A stretch of DNA of 64,000 nt. It comes from Spongiibacter pelagi. GTDB taxonomy: Bacteria > Pseudomonadota > Gammaproteobacteria > Pseudomonadales > Spongiibacteraceae. The translations under genes and the position numbers were made by a program. The notes beneath the pieces are model-generated. The model was not told where the DNA came from and searched no databases. It was given only the letters and a program-made list of their open reading frames with translations. The stretch covers positions 18,120 to 82,119 of the forward strand of contig NZ_JACXLD010000009.1 of the NCBI RefSeq assembly GCF_014705705.1. Reading direction: 5' to 3'. Below, one piece after another: positions 25,633 through 35,358 of the stretch; positions within the stretch are counted from its first letter, which is position 1; every line of letters begins with the position of its first letter.

Positions 25633-27426
25633 ATGCCATCCTATTCCGCGCCAATGCGTGACATCCACTTTGTGCTTAAAGATCTGCTCAATGCGCCTGC
25701 TCACTACGCGGGGCTGTCTGGCTGCGAAGCGCCTAATGAAGAATTGATGGATGCGATTTTGGCCGAAGGTGCCAAGTTTGCTGAAAATGTACTCGATCCG
25801 ATTGCGGCAACAGGCGATGAGCAGGGCTGCCAATTTGAAAATGGCAAAGTCACGACCCCGCCCGGTTTTAAAGAGGCGTTTAAGCAATGGGCCGAGGGTG
25901 GCTGGCAATCTTTCGCAGTGCCGGTGGCAGATGGTGGTCAAGGTCTGCCTTCTTCCCTCGGGACGGTCATCGGTGAAATGACTGGTGCACCGTGCTGGGC
26001 ATTCAGCATGTATACCGGACTGGCTTTGGCGCCGGTGACCTGTTTGCTTAACGGTGGAAGCGAAGCTCAAAAACAGCGCTATTTACCTAAATTGATCAGC
26101 GGTGAATGGGCCGGGGCTATGTGCCTGACAGAAGCCCATTGCGGCTCGGATGTGGGTTTGCTGCGTACCAAGGCGACCCCCAATGGCGATGGCACTTACA
26201 CCTTGCAAGGCACCAAAATTTTTATCTCCGGTGGTGAACAAGATCTGACTGAAAATATTGTTCACGCGATTTTGGCGCGGGTTGAGGGTGCGCCAGAGGG
26301 CACCAAAGGGGTATCACTGTTTATTGCACCAAAGTACTGGGTAGAAGAAGACGGCAGTCTCGGCGAATTTAATAATATTAGCTGCGGTGCGGTGGAAAAG
26401 AAAATGGGTCTCAAAGCCCAAGCCACTTGTGTGATGAACTACGATGGCGCCCGCGCGGTGTTGCTCGGTGAAGAAAATCGCGGATTGGAAGTGATGTTCA
26501 AACTGATGAATACCGCACGCCTTGGCACCGCTCTGCAGGGTTTGGCGATGTCTGAAATCGCGTATCAAGGCGCAGTGGGCTATGCCCGCGAACGCCTGCA
26601 AATGCGCTCACTTACCGGCCCTAAAAATCCTAATGGCCCTGCCGATCCGATCATTGTGCATCCCGATGTCCGCCGTATGTTGATGACCCAAAAAGCCATC
26701 GTTGAAGGTCAGCGAGCGATGATCTACTGGTTGGCGCAGCAGGTTGATTTAAGCAGTCACGGCAATGCCGAACAAAAAGAAAATGCCGATCAGCTTTTAG
26801 AATTACTGACTCCAATTGCCAAAGCCTTCTGTACAGAAACCGCTCAAGAATCGGTTTATCTCGGTATGCAGGTGTTTGGTGGCCACGGATATATTGCCGA
26901 GCATGGCATGGAGCGTATCGCTCGCGACAATCGAATTTCAACCGTGTATGAAGGCACAACGGGTATTCAAGCCTTGGATTTATTGGGCCGTAAAGTCATG
27001 GGCAGTGGCGGTACGGTGTTGCGGCATTTCACCAAGCAAATTCACAAATTTTGCGAGTCTCATAAAGCGCGGGAAGATATGCAGGAATTTATTACGCCAT
27101 TGAAAGACCTGAATGCCCAGTGGGGTGAGGTGACTATGGCTGTGGGCGAAAAAGCCATGAGTAACGCCGATGAAGTCGGGGCGGCCTCGGTGGATTATTT
27201 GATGTTCTCGGGTTACATCACCTTTGCCTATCTCTGGGCGAAGATGGCGGAGCTGGCATTAGATAAAGCTGCTGAAGGAAATACTGATCCACTTTATGGC
27301 AGTAAATTGAAAACCGCGCGCTTTTATTTTCAGCGGCTATTGCCACGTACGGCGGCGCACAAAGCGGCGATGCTGGCTGGTGCTGAAAGTATGATGGCTA
27401 TGGGCGAAGATGAGTTTATGTTTTAA
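25633..27426 (+). CDS. Acyl-CoA dehydrogenase, long FadE/DmdC-type
   Basis: A 597-residue flavoenzyme oxidising an acyl-CoA at the alpha-beta carbons. The N-terminal domain is followed by the FAD/substrate block AGAMCLTEAHCGSDVGLLRT, the TKIFISGGEQDL strand, and the C-terminal helical domain with GGHGYIAEHGMERIARDNRI and the base-bearing STVYEGTTGIQALDLLGRK. The extra C-terminal domain of about 150 residues places it with the ~600-residue group that includes 3-methylmercaptopropionyl-CoA dehydrogenase (DmdC) and long-chain enzymes; the substrate is undecided. AAGGA precedes the ATG. Confidence 0.92.
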   Translation: MPSYSAPMRDIHFVLKDLLNAPAHYAGLSGCEAPNEELMDAILAEGAKFAENVLDPIAATGDEQGCQFENGKVTTPPGFKEAFKQWAEGGWQSFAVPVADGGQGLPSSLGTVIGEMTGAPCWAFSMYTGLALAPVTCLLNGGSEAQKQRYLPKLISGEWAGAMCLTEAHCGSDVGLLRTKATPNGDGTYTLQGTKIFISGGEQDLTENIVHAILARVEGAPEGTKGVSLFIAPKYWVEEDGSLGEFNNISCGAVEKKMGLKAQATCVMNYDGARAVLLGEENRGLEVMFKLMNTARLGTALQGLAMSEIAYQGAVGYARERLQMRSLTGPKNPNGPADPIIVHPDVRRMLMTQKAIVEGQRAMIYWLAQQVDLSSHGNAEQKENADQLLELLTPIAKAFCTETAQESVYLGMQVFGGHGYIAEHGMERIARDNRISTVYEGTTGIQALDLLGRKVMGSGGTVLRHFTKQIHKFCESHKAREDMQEFITPLKDLNAQWGEVTMAVGEKAMSNADEVGAASVDYLMFSGYITFAYLWAKMAELALDKAAEGNTDPLYGSKLKTARFYFQRLLPRTAAHKAAMLAGAESMMAMGEDEFMF

Positions 27427-27482
27427 AACTCGCTATATTAATCAGAGCGTCCACAATCTTGGCGCAATAAAAAATCCCCAGC

Positions 27483-27517
27483 AAAAAAGGCTCAGTAGAA
27501 ATTACTGAGCCTTTTTT
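27483..27517. terminator. Bidirectional rho-independent terminator
   Basis: AAGGCTCAGTA-GAAAT-TACTGAGCCTT, an 11-bp stem with A and T runs on both sides, between the convergent dehydrogenase and repeat-protein genes. Confidence 0.93.
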
Positions 27518-27568
27518 GTTATTCAGAAAAATGTCGCGAAGGTATTCGCTGCATTAATCAAAGCTTAC

Positions 27569-29302
27569 CTACTTTACTGAAATACCGAGGGCTTTGACGG
27601 TTTCAAGATTGAGGTAACCATCTACCGGCAGATCATTGGCGCGCTGATAGGCATTTACCGCCTTCATGGTTTTGGCGCGCATCACACCGTCAATCGGGCC
27701 GGGGTTGAAGCCCGCGGCATTCAGCGCGGTTTGAATTTCCTTGATCTTTTCAGGCGTGGCGTTGGTGTCACACAGGATCGCGCGGCGTTCAGTGCGAGCC
27801 TCGGCAACTTTAACTTTGCGCTCCAGCGTCTTGTATTGAGCTGGAATGATTTCCTCGCGTACCGACGCGGGAATATCCACAACGCGATGGCTGACGGTTT
27901 CATAAACCGCAGGAATGATTTCCTCGCGGATGGTGGCAGGCGTGTCAATCACCGTGCGTGAAACCATTTCATAGCGTGCTGGAATAATGATGTCACGAGT
28001 GCTGGATGGCTGATCAATCACTTGCCGTGAAACAGTTTCATATTCAGCGGGAATCGTGATTTCTTCGGTGCGAGCGGGGGTATCAATCACGCTGCGTGTT
28101 TCTGTTTGGTATACCGCTGGAACAGTAATTTCTTTAACGCCGGCAGGTGAAACCAAAACTTGCTTGGTGATGGTTTTGTACTGGGCAGGTATTTCAACCA
28201 GGCACATTACATCGTCATCCATGCGGGTGTTATCGGCATTGAACCAACCTTGTTCAACGTTGCTGCCCTGTACTTTGCCATCGGCGCCGACTTTAAATGC
28301 GGTAACGGGGCGAACTTCAAGCGCGTCGCCAATATAGGCATGGCCGCGTTTCCAGACTTTATGCGCTTCTGAAATTTGTACGCGCTCGGTTACCGTTTTA
28401 AATGTCGCGGGATAAGGCTCATAACGCGTGCTGGCTTCTTTAACCATGACGCGTTCGCTAACCGTTTTGAATGTTGCAGGAATAACGGTGATTTTGGTGC
28501 TGGCGGGCTTGCTTAGCACTTGTTCGGTAACGGTTTTATAAGTGGCGGGAATAGGTTCCTTGCGAACCGATTCAGCTTGAACCATGACCCGCTCTTCCAC
28601 GGTTTTGTAAGTGGCGGGCACTGGAATTTGCTTGATCATTTCCGCTTGCACCATTACTTGCTGCTCAACGGTTTTGTAGGTTGCCGGTACAGAAATATAT
28701 TTCTTGGTGGCGGGGATGGCCTCTACCTTTTCATACTGGGTTTCGTATTTAATGGGAATAAGCACATTGCCGAAGCAGTTTTGAGAGACGTCATTTGTGG
28801 CGACTTCAACCGGTGCAGGCTGTGGGGCGGCTACGACTTTTTCTGTTGCAGAAATGGGGCGTGGCATATCGCCGCTAAAATTATTGTCGCACTGCTTCAT
28901 GCTCAGGCGAACAATATTCCCCGTTGCGTCCATATAAGCATTGACGTCCATATTGGGCGAAAACGGAATGTATTTGCCTTGCAGTTCAGGGGCAACACCG
29001 TCGCGATTGTGGTGATGAGCCGCGCCGAGATCACAGGCGCCTTGCTCATAGCCGGGGATGCTGCCTAGGGTGGCGGTCATCACATTGGCTTCACCTTGGC
29101 GAAGCTGAAATGGCTGGGTGGTGTGGGATTTATAAAATTTGGCTGATCCGCTGTTGACGGCGGCATCGCATTCGGCGGCGCTTGAATAGCCAACATTGCC
29201 ATATTGGTCGGTGAACAGGTCTGCGTGCGCAGAGCTGGTCGCTATTAAAAACAGCGCACTGCCGAAGACAGCCATCGCGCTGCCGTATTTTTTCTCACTC
29301 AC
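27569..29302 (-). CDS. Secreted 23-residue-repeat protein with C-terminal peptidoglycan-binding domain
   Basis: A 577-residue exported protein. An N-terminal signal peptide (KKYGSAMAVFGSALFLIATS, then SAHA) is followed by a DUF4124-like opening (DLFTDQYGNVGYSS), then two blocks of tandem 23-residue units with the pattern [IV]PA-x-[YF]-x-T-V-x4-V-x3-A. Five clear units come before a ~50-residue insert and six after it. The end is a PG_binding_1 domain (IQTALNAAGFNPGPIDGVMR, then NAYQRANDLPVDGYL). The start is GTG at 29302 with TGGAGA eight bases upstream; the ATG at 29344 would spoil the signal peptide. Probable role is an envelope structural or wall-bound protein; the exact function is unknown. 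Confidence 0.8.
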   Translation of the reverse strand: MSEKKYGSAMAVFGSALFLIATSSAHADLFTDQYGNVGYSSAAECDAAVNSGSAKFYKSHTTQPFQLRQGEANVMTATLGSIPGYEQGACDLGAAHHHNRDGVAPELQGKYIPFSPNMDVNAYMDATGNIVRLSMKQCDNNFSGDMPRPISATEKVVAAPQPAPVEVATNDVSQNCFGNVLIPIKYETQYEKVEAIPATKKYISVPATYKTVEQQVMVQAEMIKQIPVPATYKTVEERVMVQAESVRKEPIPATYKTVTEQVLSKPASTKITVIPATFKTVSERVMVKEASTRYEPYPATFKTVTERVQISEAHKVWKRGHAYIGDALEVRPVTAFKVGADGKVQGSNVEQGWFNADNTRMDDDVMCLVEIPAQYKTITKQVLVSPAGVKEITVPAVYQTETRSVIDTPARTEEITIPAEYETVSRQVIDQPSSTRDIIIPARYEMVSRTVIDTPATIREEIIPAVYETVSHRVVDIPASVREEIIPAQYKTLERKVKVAEARTERRAILCDTNATPEKIKEIQTALNAAGFNPGPIDGVMRAKTMKAVNAYQRANDLPVDGYLNLETVKALGISVK

Positions 29303-29484
29303 TTTCGTTCTCCATGTGAATTGGTTTTGGAATGGGATTTCCAAGACCAGTAACGATCCTTGTTCAGTAACTATCCTTAGCTACCGTTTTTTAACTATAT
29401 AACAGGGGCTGTGTTCGAGATAGCACTGCGGCCAGCCTTTGGTGATATTGCCTATAAGGTGCGCTGTTAAAAGTGGAACAAAAT

Positions 29485-29508
29485 AAAAGCGGCGCTAGAT
29501 AGCGCCGT
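29485..29508 (-). terminator. Terminator of acs
   Basis: GGCGCTA-TC-TAGCGCC on the minus strand, followed by GCTTTTATTTT, 30 bp after the acs stop. Confidence 0.75.
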
Positions 29509-29538
29509 TGGGGGAATGCGTGGTGTCGAGTTTAAAAA

Positions 29539-31485
29539 TTAACGATTCGCTCGATTATTAATCAGTTCGTCAACCACGGAAGGGTCGGCAAGGGTTGAAG
29601 TGTCGCCCAAATTTTCCAGTTCATTGGCGGCAACTTTACGCAGAATACGGCGCATGATTTTGCCCGAGCGGGTTTTCGGCAGACCGGGAGCCCACTGGAT
29701 AATATCGGGTTTGGCAATGGGGCCAATATCTTCGACACAGAGGGCGATCAGTTCTTTTTTCAGTTCATCACTGCCTTGTGCGCCGTGCATCAGGGTAACG
29801 TAGCAGTAAATGCCTTGGCCTTTGATATCGTGGGGATAGCCGACTACCGCTGCCTCGGCGACGAGGTCGTGCTCTACCAATGCACTTTCAATTTCGGCGG
29901 TGCCCATACGGTGACCGGAAATATTCAGTACGTCGTCAACTCGGCCGGTAATCCAGTAGTCGCCATCGGCATCGCGGCGGGCGCCATCGCCGGTAAAGTA
30001 ATAGCCTGGGTGAGTGCTGAAATAGGTTTCGATCATGCGTTGGTGATCGCCATACACGCTGCGAATCTGGCTGGGCCAAGAGCGTTTGATCACGAGCAGG
30101 CCTTCACCGGGGCCTTCGATTTCCTTGCCGTCGTTATCTAGCAGGGCGGGTTCAACACCGAAAAATGGCTTGGTCGCTGAGCCGGGTTTAAGTTCAGTGG
30201 CGCCGGGCATGGGTGTCAGCATATGGGCGCCGGTTTCGGTCTGCCACCAAGTGTCCACAATCGGACATTTGCTGTCACCGACCACGCGGTAATACCACTC
30301 CCAGGCCTCAGGGTTAATGGGTTCACCTACAGTGCCGAGCAGGCGCAAACTACTGCGTGAGCAGCGTTCAACAAATTCATCGCCGGCACCCATCAATGCG
30401 CGAATGGCGGTGGGGGCGGTGTAGAAGGTGCTGACATTGTGTTTGTCGATCACTTGCCAGCAACGCGATGCATCCGGGTAGGTGGGGACGCCTTCAAACA
30501 TCAAGGTCGTGGCGCCATTGGCCAGTGGGCCGTAAACAATATAGCTGTGACCGGTAACCCAGCCGACATCGGCGGTACACCAGTACACTTCGCCATCTTT
30601 ATAGTCGAACACATATTTGTGGCTCATGGCCGATTGCAGCAAATAACCTGCGGTGGTGTGCATAACGCCTTTGGGTTTGCCGGTAGAGCCTGAGGTGTAC
30701 AGAATAAATAGCGGCGCTTCACTGTCCATCGATTCTGGCGCGCAGTCTGTGCTCGCTGCGGCGGTGGCTTCGTGATACCAAACATCGCGTCCTGCTTGCC
30801 AGGCGACATTGCCGCCGGTGCGCTTCACTACAAGGGTGTGTTCAATGCAGGCGGTTTCCGGTTCGGCAAGGGCTTTGTCGGCATTGGCTTTGAGCGGAAC
30901 GACTTTGCCGCCACGCACGCCTTCATCGGCGGTAATAAGTAATTTGCAGCCGGCATTTTGAATCCGATCTTTCAGGGCTTCTGGTGAGAAGCCGCCAAAC
31001 ACCACCGAGTGTACTGCGCCTATGCGCGCGCATGCCAACATGGCATAGGCGGCTTCAGGGATCATGGGCATGTAAATACAAACCCGGTCGCCTTTGCTGA
31101 CGCCTAGATTTTTCATGGCATTGGCCAGTCGGCAAACAGCTTCGTGCAGTTGATTGTAAGTAATGTGGCTGCTTTCGGCGGGGTTATCGCCTTCCCAGAT
31201 AATGGCGGTTTGCTCGCCTCGGGTGGCTAAATGGCGGTCGATACAGTTGTAGGAAACATTGAGTTGCGCACCGTCAAACCACGCCGCTTCACCTTTGGGA
31301 AAGTCATATTCACACACGGTGTGCCATTCTTTATCCCAGCTTAAAAATTCACGCGCTTGCTCTGACCAGAACGCATCGGCGTCATTAATTGAGCGCTGAT
31401 ACATTTCTTCGTAGCGAGCTTGGGTGATGTGCGCGGTGTCGGCATAGCTGGTTGGAATAGGGTGTTTATTGTGTATATGGCTCAT
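29539..31485 (-). CDS. acs: Acetyl-CoA synthetase
   Basis: Activates acetate to acetyl-CoA through acetyl-AMP. The 648 residues match Acs. The P-loop is [15 protein letters not shown]; the A8 hinge region [20 protein letters not shown] and the C-terminal [11 protein letters not shown], whose lysine is the known acetylation target, are present. The start at 31485 ([14 protein letters not shown]) fits the family; the frame stays open to 31707 without domain content. In P. aeruginosa an acs paralogue also lies next to panD, so synteny is kept. It supplies acetyl-CoA for the shunt encoded at 14620-18800. Confidence 0.97.
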   Translation of the reverse strand: MSHIHNKHPIPTSYADTAHITQARYEEMYQRSINDADAFWSEQAREFLSWDKEWHTVCEYDFPKGEAAWFDGAQLNVSYNCIDRHLATRGEQTAIIWEGDNPAESSHITYNQLHEAVCRLANAMKNLGVSKGDRVCIYMPMIPEAAYAMLACARIGAVHSVVFGGFSPEALKDRIQNAGCKLLITADEGVRGGKVVPLKANADKALAEPETACIEHTLVVKRTGGNVAWQAGRDVWYHEATAAASTDCAPESMDSEAPLFILYTSGSTGKPKGVMHTTAGYLLQSAMSHKYVFDYKDGEVYWCTADVGWVTGHSYIVYGPLANGATTLMFEGVPTYPDASRCWQVIDKHNVSTFYTAPTAIRALMGAGDEFVERCSRSSLRLLGTVGEPINPEAWEWYYRVVGDSKCPIVDTWWQTETGAHMLTPMPGATELKPGSATKPFFGVEPALLDNDGKEIEGPGEGLLVIKRSWPSQIRSVYGDHQRMIETYFSTHPGYYFTGDGARRDADGDYWITGRVDDVLNISGHRMGTAEIESALVEHDLVAEAAVVGYPHDIKGQGIYCYVTLMHGAQGSDELKKELIALCVEDIGPIAKPDIIQWAPGLPKTRSGKIMRRILRKVAANELENLGDTSTLADPSVVDELINNRANR

Positions 31486-31691
31486 GATTATTTCTCTTAT
31501 CTGGCGAAGTTGATCTCCGGCCGATTTTTCCGGCGCGGAAACCAACGTGGTGATGATCCTGTGAGTTGAGGCTTGGCCCCAGATATTATCCGTATTTTTC
31601 CCAAGCATAGCCGCTTGTTTGGCAGGTTTATAGACTTTCTCGACTAAAGTCGAAGAGAAGATTTGGCGGGCGGAAGACGTTTTGCGGGCAT

Positions 31692-31721
31692 AAAAAAACG
31701 CCGTCACAAAGACGGCGTTTT
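31692..31721 (-). terminator. Rho-independent terminator of panD
   Basis: AACGCCGTC-TTTGT-GACGGCGTT on the minus strand followed by seven T, 25 bp after the panD stop. Confidence 0.93.
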
Positions 31722-31744
31722 AAGGCTATTTGATCGTGTAGCGC

Positions 31745-32125
31745 TTACGCGACTTGAACCGGAATCGCGTTGCTGGAGTGGCTAACGGTATTGTCTGGGT
31801 TCATATAGATCAGGCGTGGCTTGAAGTTAATCAGCTCGGCCTCGGTGTAGCTGGCATAGGCGCAGATAATCACCACGTCATCAACGCCGGCTTTGTGGGC
31901 CGCTGCGCCGTTAACGGAGATGATGCCGCTATTGTCTTCGCCGCGAATGGCATAGGTGGTGAAGCGCTTGCCATTGGTTACGTTGTAAATCTGAATTTGT
32001 TCGAACTCGCGGATGCCAGACATATCCAGCAATTTGCCATCGATCGCGCAAGATCCTTCATAGTCCAGTACCGCATGGGTAACACGGGCTTTGTGGAGCT
32101 TGGCTTTAAGCATAACGGACTGCAT
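31745..32125 (-). CDS. panD: Aspartate 1-decarboxylase
   Basis: Makes beta-alanine from aspartate for pantothenate. The 126-residue proenzyme shows the self-cleavage site Gly24-Ser25 in DYEGSCAID; cleavage makes the pyruvoyl group from Ser25. Lys9 and Tyr22 neighbourhoods are normal. The start at 32125 ([18 protein letters not shown]) gives the usual N-terminus; the ORF track to 32182 overlaps panC. It follows panC by 32 bp and ends the pan operon with a strong terminator. Confidence 0.97.
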   Translation of the reverse strand: MQSVMLKAKLHKARVTHAVLDYEGSCAIDGKLLDMSGIREFEQIQIYNVTNGKRFTTYAIRGEDNSGIISVNGAAAHKAGVDDVVIICAYASYTEAELINFKPRLIYMNPDNTVSHSSNAIPVQVA

Positions 32126-32157
32126 AACGCTATTCCTCTCTTGGATTTTGCTGCGGC

Positions 32158-33042
32158 CTAGTTGGTGGCCAGCATGCCCCAATCCGAGCTGGGGTTTAGG
32201 TTGTGGGTGACATTATCAATGAGCCGGGTGCTGCCCAGTTTTGCGGCGGCAAGTATAACAATTTCTTCGGTCTCTGGTGTTACATCCAGAAGATCGCGGG
32301 CATCACAGATATTAAAGTAATCTGGTTCAAATCCGGCCGCTTGCAAGCTCAGGCGAGCATGGCATTCCAGCTCGCGGTAGCTGTCGTAACCACAGGCAAT
32401 CGCCTGGCGAGTTTCCTGCAAAATGCGGTGTAAGACCGGCGCAATTTGGCGCTGCTCTTCATTCAAATAGCCATTGCGCGAACTTAGCGCTAGGCCATCT
32501 TCGGCGCGGGCGGTGGCAACACCGACAACGTTAACCGGCATAAGCAGATCGCGCACCATTTTGCGGATGATGCTGAGCTGCTGAAAATCTTTCTCGCCAA
32601 ATACGGCGACATCGGGCTGCACAATATTGAACAGCTTGTTTACCACGGTGGTTACGCCGTCAAAATGACCGGGGCGGCTGGCACCACAATGGCGGTTGCC
32701 CAGCTCAGGTACGCAAACCTTGCTGTGGATTTCCATGCCTTCCGGGTAGATTTCTTCTACTTGGGGCAGGAATAGGTACTGAGTGCCCTCGGCAAACAGC
32801 TTCTCTTTATCTGCAGTAATAGTACGCGGATAGTTGTCTAGATCTTCATTAGCGCCAAATTGCAGCGGATTAACGAAAATACTGACCACAACAACATCGG
32901 CCAATTGACGGGCGCGGCGAACAAGGCTGATGTGACCTTCATGGAGATTGCCCATGGTCGGTACAAAAGCCACGCTTTTGCCTGTCTGTCTTGCAGTGTT
33001 AAGAGCGGACCGCAACGCTTCCGCCGTGCTATACGTTTTCAT
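32158..33042 (-). CDS. panC: Pantothenate synthetase (pantoate--beta-alanine ligase)
   Basis: Joins pantoate and beta-alanine using ATP. 294 residues with the HIGH-like [32 protein letters not shown] and [11 protein letters not shown] motifs. The ATG at 33042 ([12 protein letters not shown]) is preferred; a TTG three codons upstream is the only other start. It lies between panB and panD on the same strand. Confidence 0.97.
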   Translation of the reverse strand: MKTYSTAEALRSALNTARQTGKSVAFVPTMGNLHEGHISLVRRARQLADVVVVSIFVNPLQFGANEDLDNYPRTITADKEKLFAEGTQYLFLPQVEEIYPEGMEIHSKVCVPELGNRHCGASRPGHFDGVTTVVNKLFNIVQPDVAVFGEKDFQQLSIIRKMVRDLLMPVNVVGVATARAEDGLALSSRNGYLNEEQRQIAPVLHRILQETRQAIACGYDSYRELECHARLSLQAAGFEPDYFNICDARDLLDVTPETEEIVILAAAKLGSTRLIDNVTHNLNPSSDWGMLATN

Positions 33043-33340
33043 ACCACCCAACTTCCCAATCTCTAGCCTTACAGAACTATCCGCAAGTGGTTTACTGTGA
33101 AGTCAGTCCGCATTCTCGGCGGGCTGGCAACGGTTGTAACAGTGTTTTTTGCCCAAGCAGAATTGCTCATTAAGTGAGCAGTTCTAACATGGCGGGCAAG
33201 TATGCCGGAATCGACAGGGGCGTTCAATCCTTCGGTAACAAAAAATTCACATAAATGTTACGGGCAAAATGTTCCTGCAGGTAACACCTTAAATGATTCA
33301 ATAGCTTAGGAAAAGAACGAGAGAAAATACTCGGATTTTC
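33043..33340. other. panB-panC spacer
   Basis: A 298-bp non-coding gap inside the pan cluster. I see no strong terminator, no clear promoter hexamers and no RNA gene. Its length suggests panC-panD may have their own promoter. Confidence 0.35.
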
Positions 33341-34132
33341 TTAGTTAAAACAATGCTCTTCGGCCGGAAAGCTACCGTCTTCAACCGCTTCGCGGTAGCG
33401 GCTGAGGGCGTGTTCAATACTAGCGCTGCCTTCGGCAAAGTTGCGAACAAAGCGGGCGGTTTTCTCGGTAACACCGAGAAGGTCGTGCATGACCAGAACT
33501 TGGGCATCGGTATGTGGTCCGGCGCCAATGCCGATAACGGGAATGTGGAGCTTATCAGTGATCTGTTTTGCCAGCGAAGTGGGTACACACTCCAAAACCA
33601 AGAGCATGGCTCCGGCAGCCTCTAGGGCAAGGGCGTCTTCAATCATGGCTTGAGCGGCAGCGGCATCGCGGCCCTGTACTCGGTAGCCACCAAAGACGTT
33701 AACGGATTGCGGGGTAAGACCGAGGTGGCAGCACACCGGGATGCCGGCGCGGTTGAGTTGACGAATGCTGTCTGCCAGCCATGCGCCGCCTTCAATTTTT
33801 ACCATATGCGCACCGGCGCGCATCAAACTGGTGGCGCTCTCTAGGCATTGCTCGGTGGTGTTGTAACTGCCAAAGGGCAGGTCGGCCATAATCATCGGCT
33901 GTGCACAGCCGCGTTTTACGCAGGCGGTGTGGTAGGCCATATCTGCAACTGTAACGGGCAGGGTGGAGTCATTGCCCTGCACAACATTGCCCAGCGAGTC
34001 GCCAACCAGAATCACGTCGATGGCGGCTTTTTCCACCAAGCGGGCGTAGCTGGCTTCATAGCAGGTGACCACGGCAAATTTTTGCCCGTCCTGCTTTTTC
34101 TTGAGCAGACTTTGAATACTGACCTTGCTCAT
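33341..34132 (-). CDS. panB: Ketopantoate hydroxymethyltransferase
   Basis: First committed step of pantothenate synthesis, moving a hydroxymethyl group from methylene-tetrahydrofolate to alpha-ketoisovalerate. 263 residues forming a TIM barrel with VVTCYEASYARL, ILVGDSLGNVVQGNDSTLPV (metal-binding Asp), MVKIEGG and IPVIGIGAGPHTDAQVLVMHD. It is 36 bp downstream of the deoxynucleoside kinase gene and likely cotranscribed with folK; sharing folate chemistry with FolK is a common grouping. Confidence 0.97.
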   Translation of the reverse strand: MSKVSIQSLLKKKQDGQKFAVVTCYEASYARLVEKAAIDVILVGDSLGNVVQGNDSTLPVTVADMAYHTACVKRGCAQPMIMADLPFGSYNTTEQCLESATSLMRAGAHMVKIEGGAWLADSIRQLNRAGIPVCCHLGLTPQSVNVFGGYRVQGRDAAAAQAMIEDALALEAAGAMLLVLECVPTSLAKQITDKLHIPVIGIGAGPHTDAQVLVMHDLLGVTEKTARFVRNFAEGSASIEHALSRYREAVEDGSFPAEEHCFN

Positions 34133-34168
34133 GGCAACTCCTTAAATGGTGCGGATAGCTGATGAAGT

Positions 34169-34855
34169 TTAGACGATGGAAAAAGAGGGATTAAAGTAAT
34201 GGCGGCCGCCATTAATTTCCAGCAGATACTGCAGTAATTGTTCGAAATGCGAGTCATTATTTGCGAAATCAATTTCGGTGGCGTTGATGATCAGCAGTGG
34301 CGCCTCGGTGTAGTCCAGAAAAAACTCGGTATACGCGGCATTGATGCGTTCGAGGTAGTCCAGATCAATATGGCGTTCGTGCTTGATACCGCGCTGTTGA
34401 ATACGGTCTTTTAATACTTTAATTGGGGCTTGCAGGTAGATGACTAAATCCGGGGTGGGCATATCCACCTCCAGTTTTTCATAGACTTTGTTGTACAGCT
34501 CCAGCTCGTCTTTATCTAGGGTGGCGCGGGCAAACAGCGGATCTTTTTGGAACAGAAAGTCGGCGATGGTGGTGCGATTGAACAGATCGTCTTCGGTCAG
34601 CTCGTTAAGTTGCTGGGCGCGTTGCAGTAAAAAGAATAGCTGGGTGGATAGCGCTGCATGGCGTTGATTGGCGTAAAAGCTGGGCAGAAAGGGGTTGTCT
34701 TCTGCCTGCTCGAGCAGCAAGCCAAAGTTTAGCCGCTCGGCCAGTTTGCGGGTCAATGTGGTTTTGCCCACGCCAATAGGACCCTCAATCGCGATAAAGC
34801 GCGGCGGGTTTTCTTCATTAATAATGGGTTTGTTGACCAGTCGTTCTCTAATCAT
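34169..34855 (-). CDS. Deoxynucleoside kinase family protein
   Basis: A 228-residue P-loop kinase of the deoxyadenosine/deoxyguanosine/deoxycytidine kinase family. Walker A is GPIGVGKTT near residue 25; the later TIADFLFQKDPLFA and LVIYLQAPIKVLKDRIQQRG blocks include the DRS-like and lid arginine regions. It would salvage deoxynucleosides or related compounds. It sits 11 bp after folK and 36 bp before panB, an insertion into the Pseudomonas-type folK-panB order. Substrate is not readable. Confidence 0.88.
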   Translation of the reverse strand: MIRERLVNKPIINEENPPRFIAIEGPIGVGKTTLTRKLAERLNFGLLLEQAEDNPFLPSFYANQRHAALSTQLFFLLQRAQQLNELTEDDLFNRTTIADFLFQKDPLFARATLDKDELELYNKVYEKLEVDMPTPDLVIYLQAPIKVLKDRIQQRGIKHERHIDLDYLERINAAYTEFFLDYTEAPLLIINATEIDFANNDSHFEQLLQYLLEINGGRHYFNPSFSIV

Positions 34856-34866
34856 GCGTCTTTTTT

Positions 34867-35358
34867 TTAGCTAATAGGTGTGTCTAGCAGCCAGAGCTGT
34901 TGAGTGTTCATGTTGCCGGAATCGGTGTAATGGTCAAGTCCGCGGGCTGTCAAAAGCTCGGGCGCGAGTTCCCCGAGAGGAAAAAGCACAAAGTCGCGCT
35001 CCCACATACGGGGATGGGGAAGACTAAGCTCCGGTGTTTCCCGGTGTTCTTCGCCAAAGAGTAATAAGTCGAGATCCAGTGTGCGCGGCCCCCAGTGGAT
35101 CAGGCGTTGCCGACCAAACTGGGCTTCCAGTTTTTGTAACTCTGAGAGCAGGCCGAGGGCGTCGAGCTCGGTGTGCAGTTCGGCGACGGCGTTAACATAA
35201 TCACCCTGCAGGCCGGGGCCAATAGCTTTAGAGCCGTAAAGCTGAGACTGGGCTGAAAGCTGGGTGTGGGGCAGGGTGGCCAGCGCGGCGATGGCCGCCG
35301 TTATTTGCTGGCGGGGATTTTCCAGATTACTGCCAAGTCCAATAAAACAACGGGTCAT
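34867..35358 (-). CDS. folK: 2-amino-4-hydroxy-6-hydroxymethyldihydropteridine pyrophosphokinase
   Basis: HPPK transfers pyrophosphate from ATP to the pterin in folate synthesis. 163 residues starting CFIGLGSNLENPRQQI, with the hallmark WGPRTLDLDLLLFG (metal-binding Asp pair) and LPHPRMWERDFVLFPL. The ATG at 35358 overlaps the pcnB TGA (ATGA), implying coupled translation. The open frame continues upstream into pcnB but has no family content. Confidence 0.96.
   Translation of the reverse strand: MTRCFIGLGSNLENPRQQITAAIAALATLPHTQLSAQSQLYGSKAIGPGLQGDYVNAVAELHTELDALGLLSELQKLEAQFGRQRLIHWGPRTLDLDLLLFGEEHRETPELSLPHPRMWERDFVLFPLGELAPELLTARGLDHYTDSGNMNTQQLWLLDTPIS

Noticed and set aside
31486..31707. 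N-terminal extension of Acs
   Set aside because: No homologous content; the start at 31485 matches the family and the extension reaches the panD terminator.
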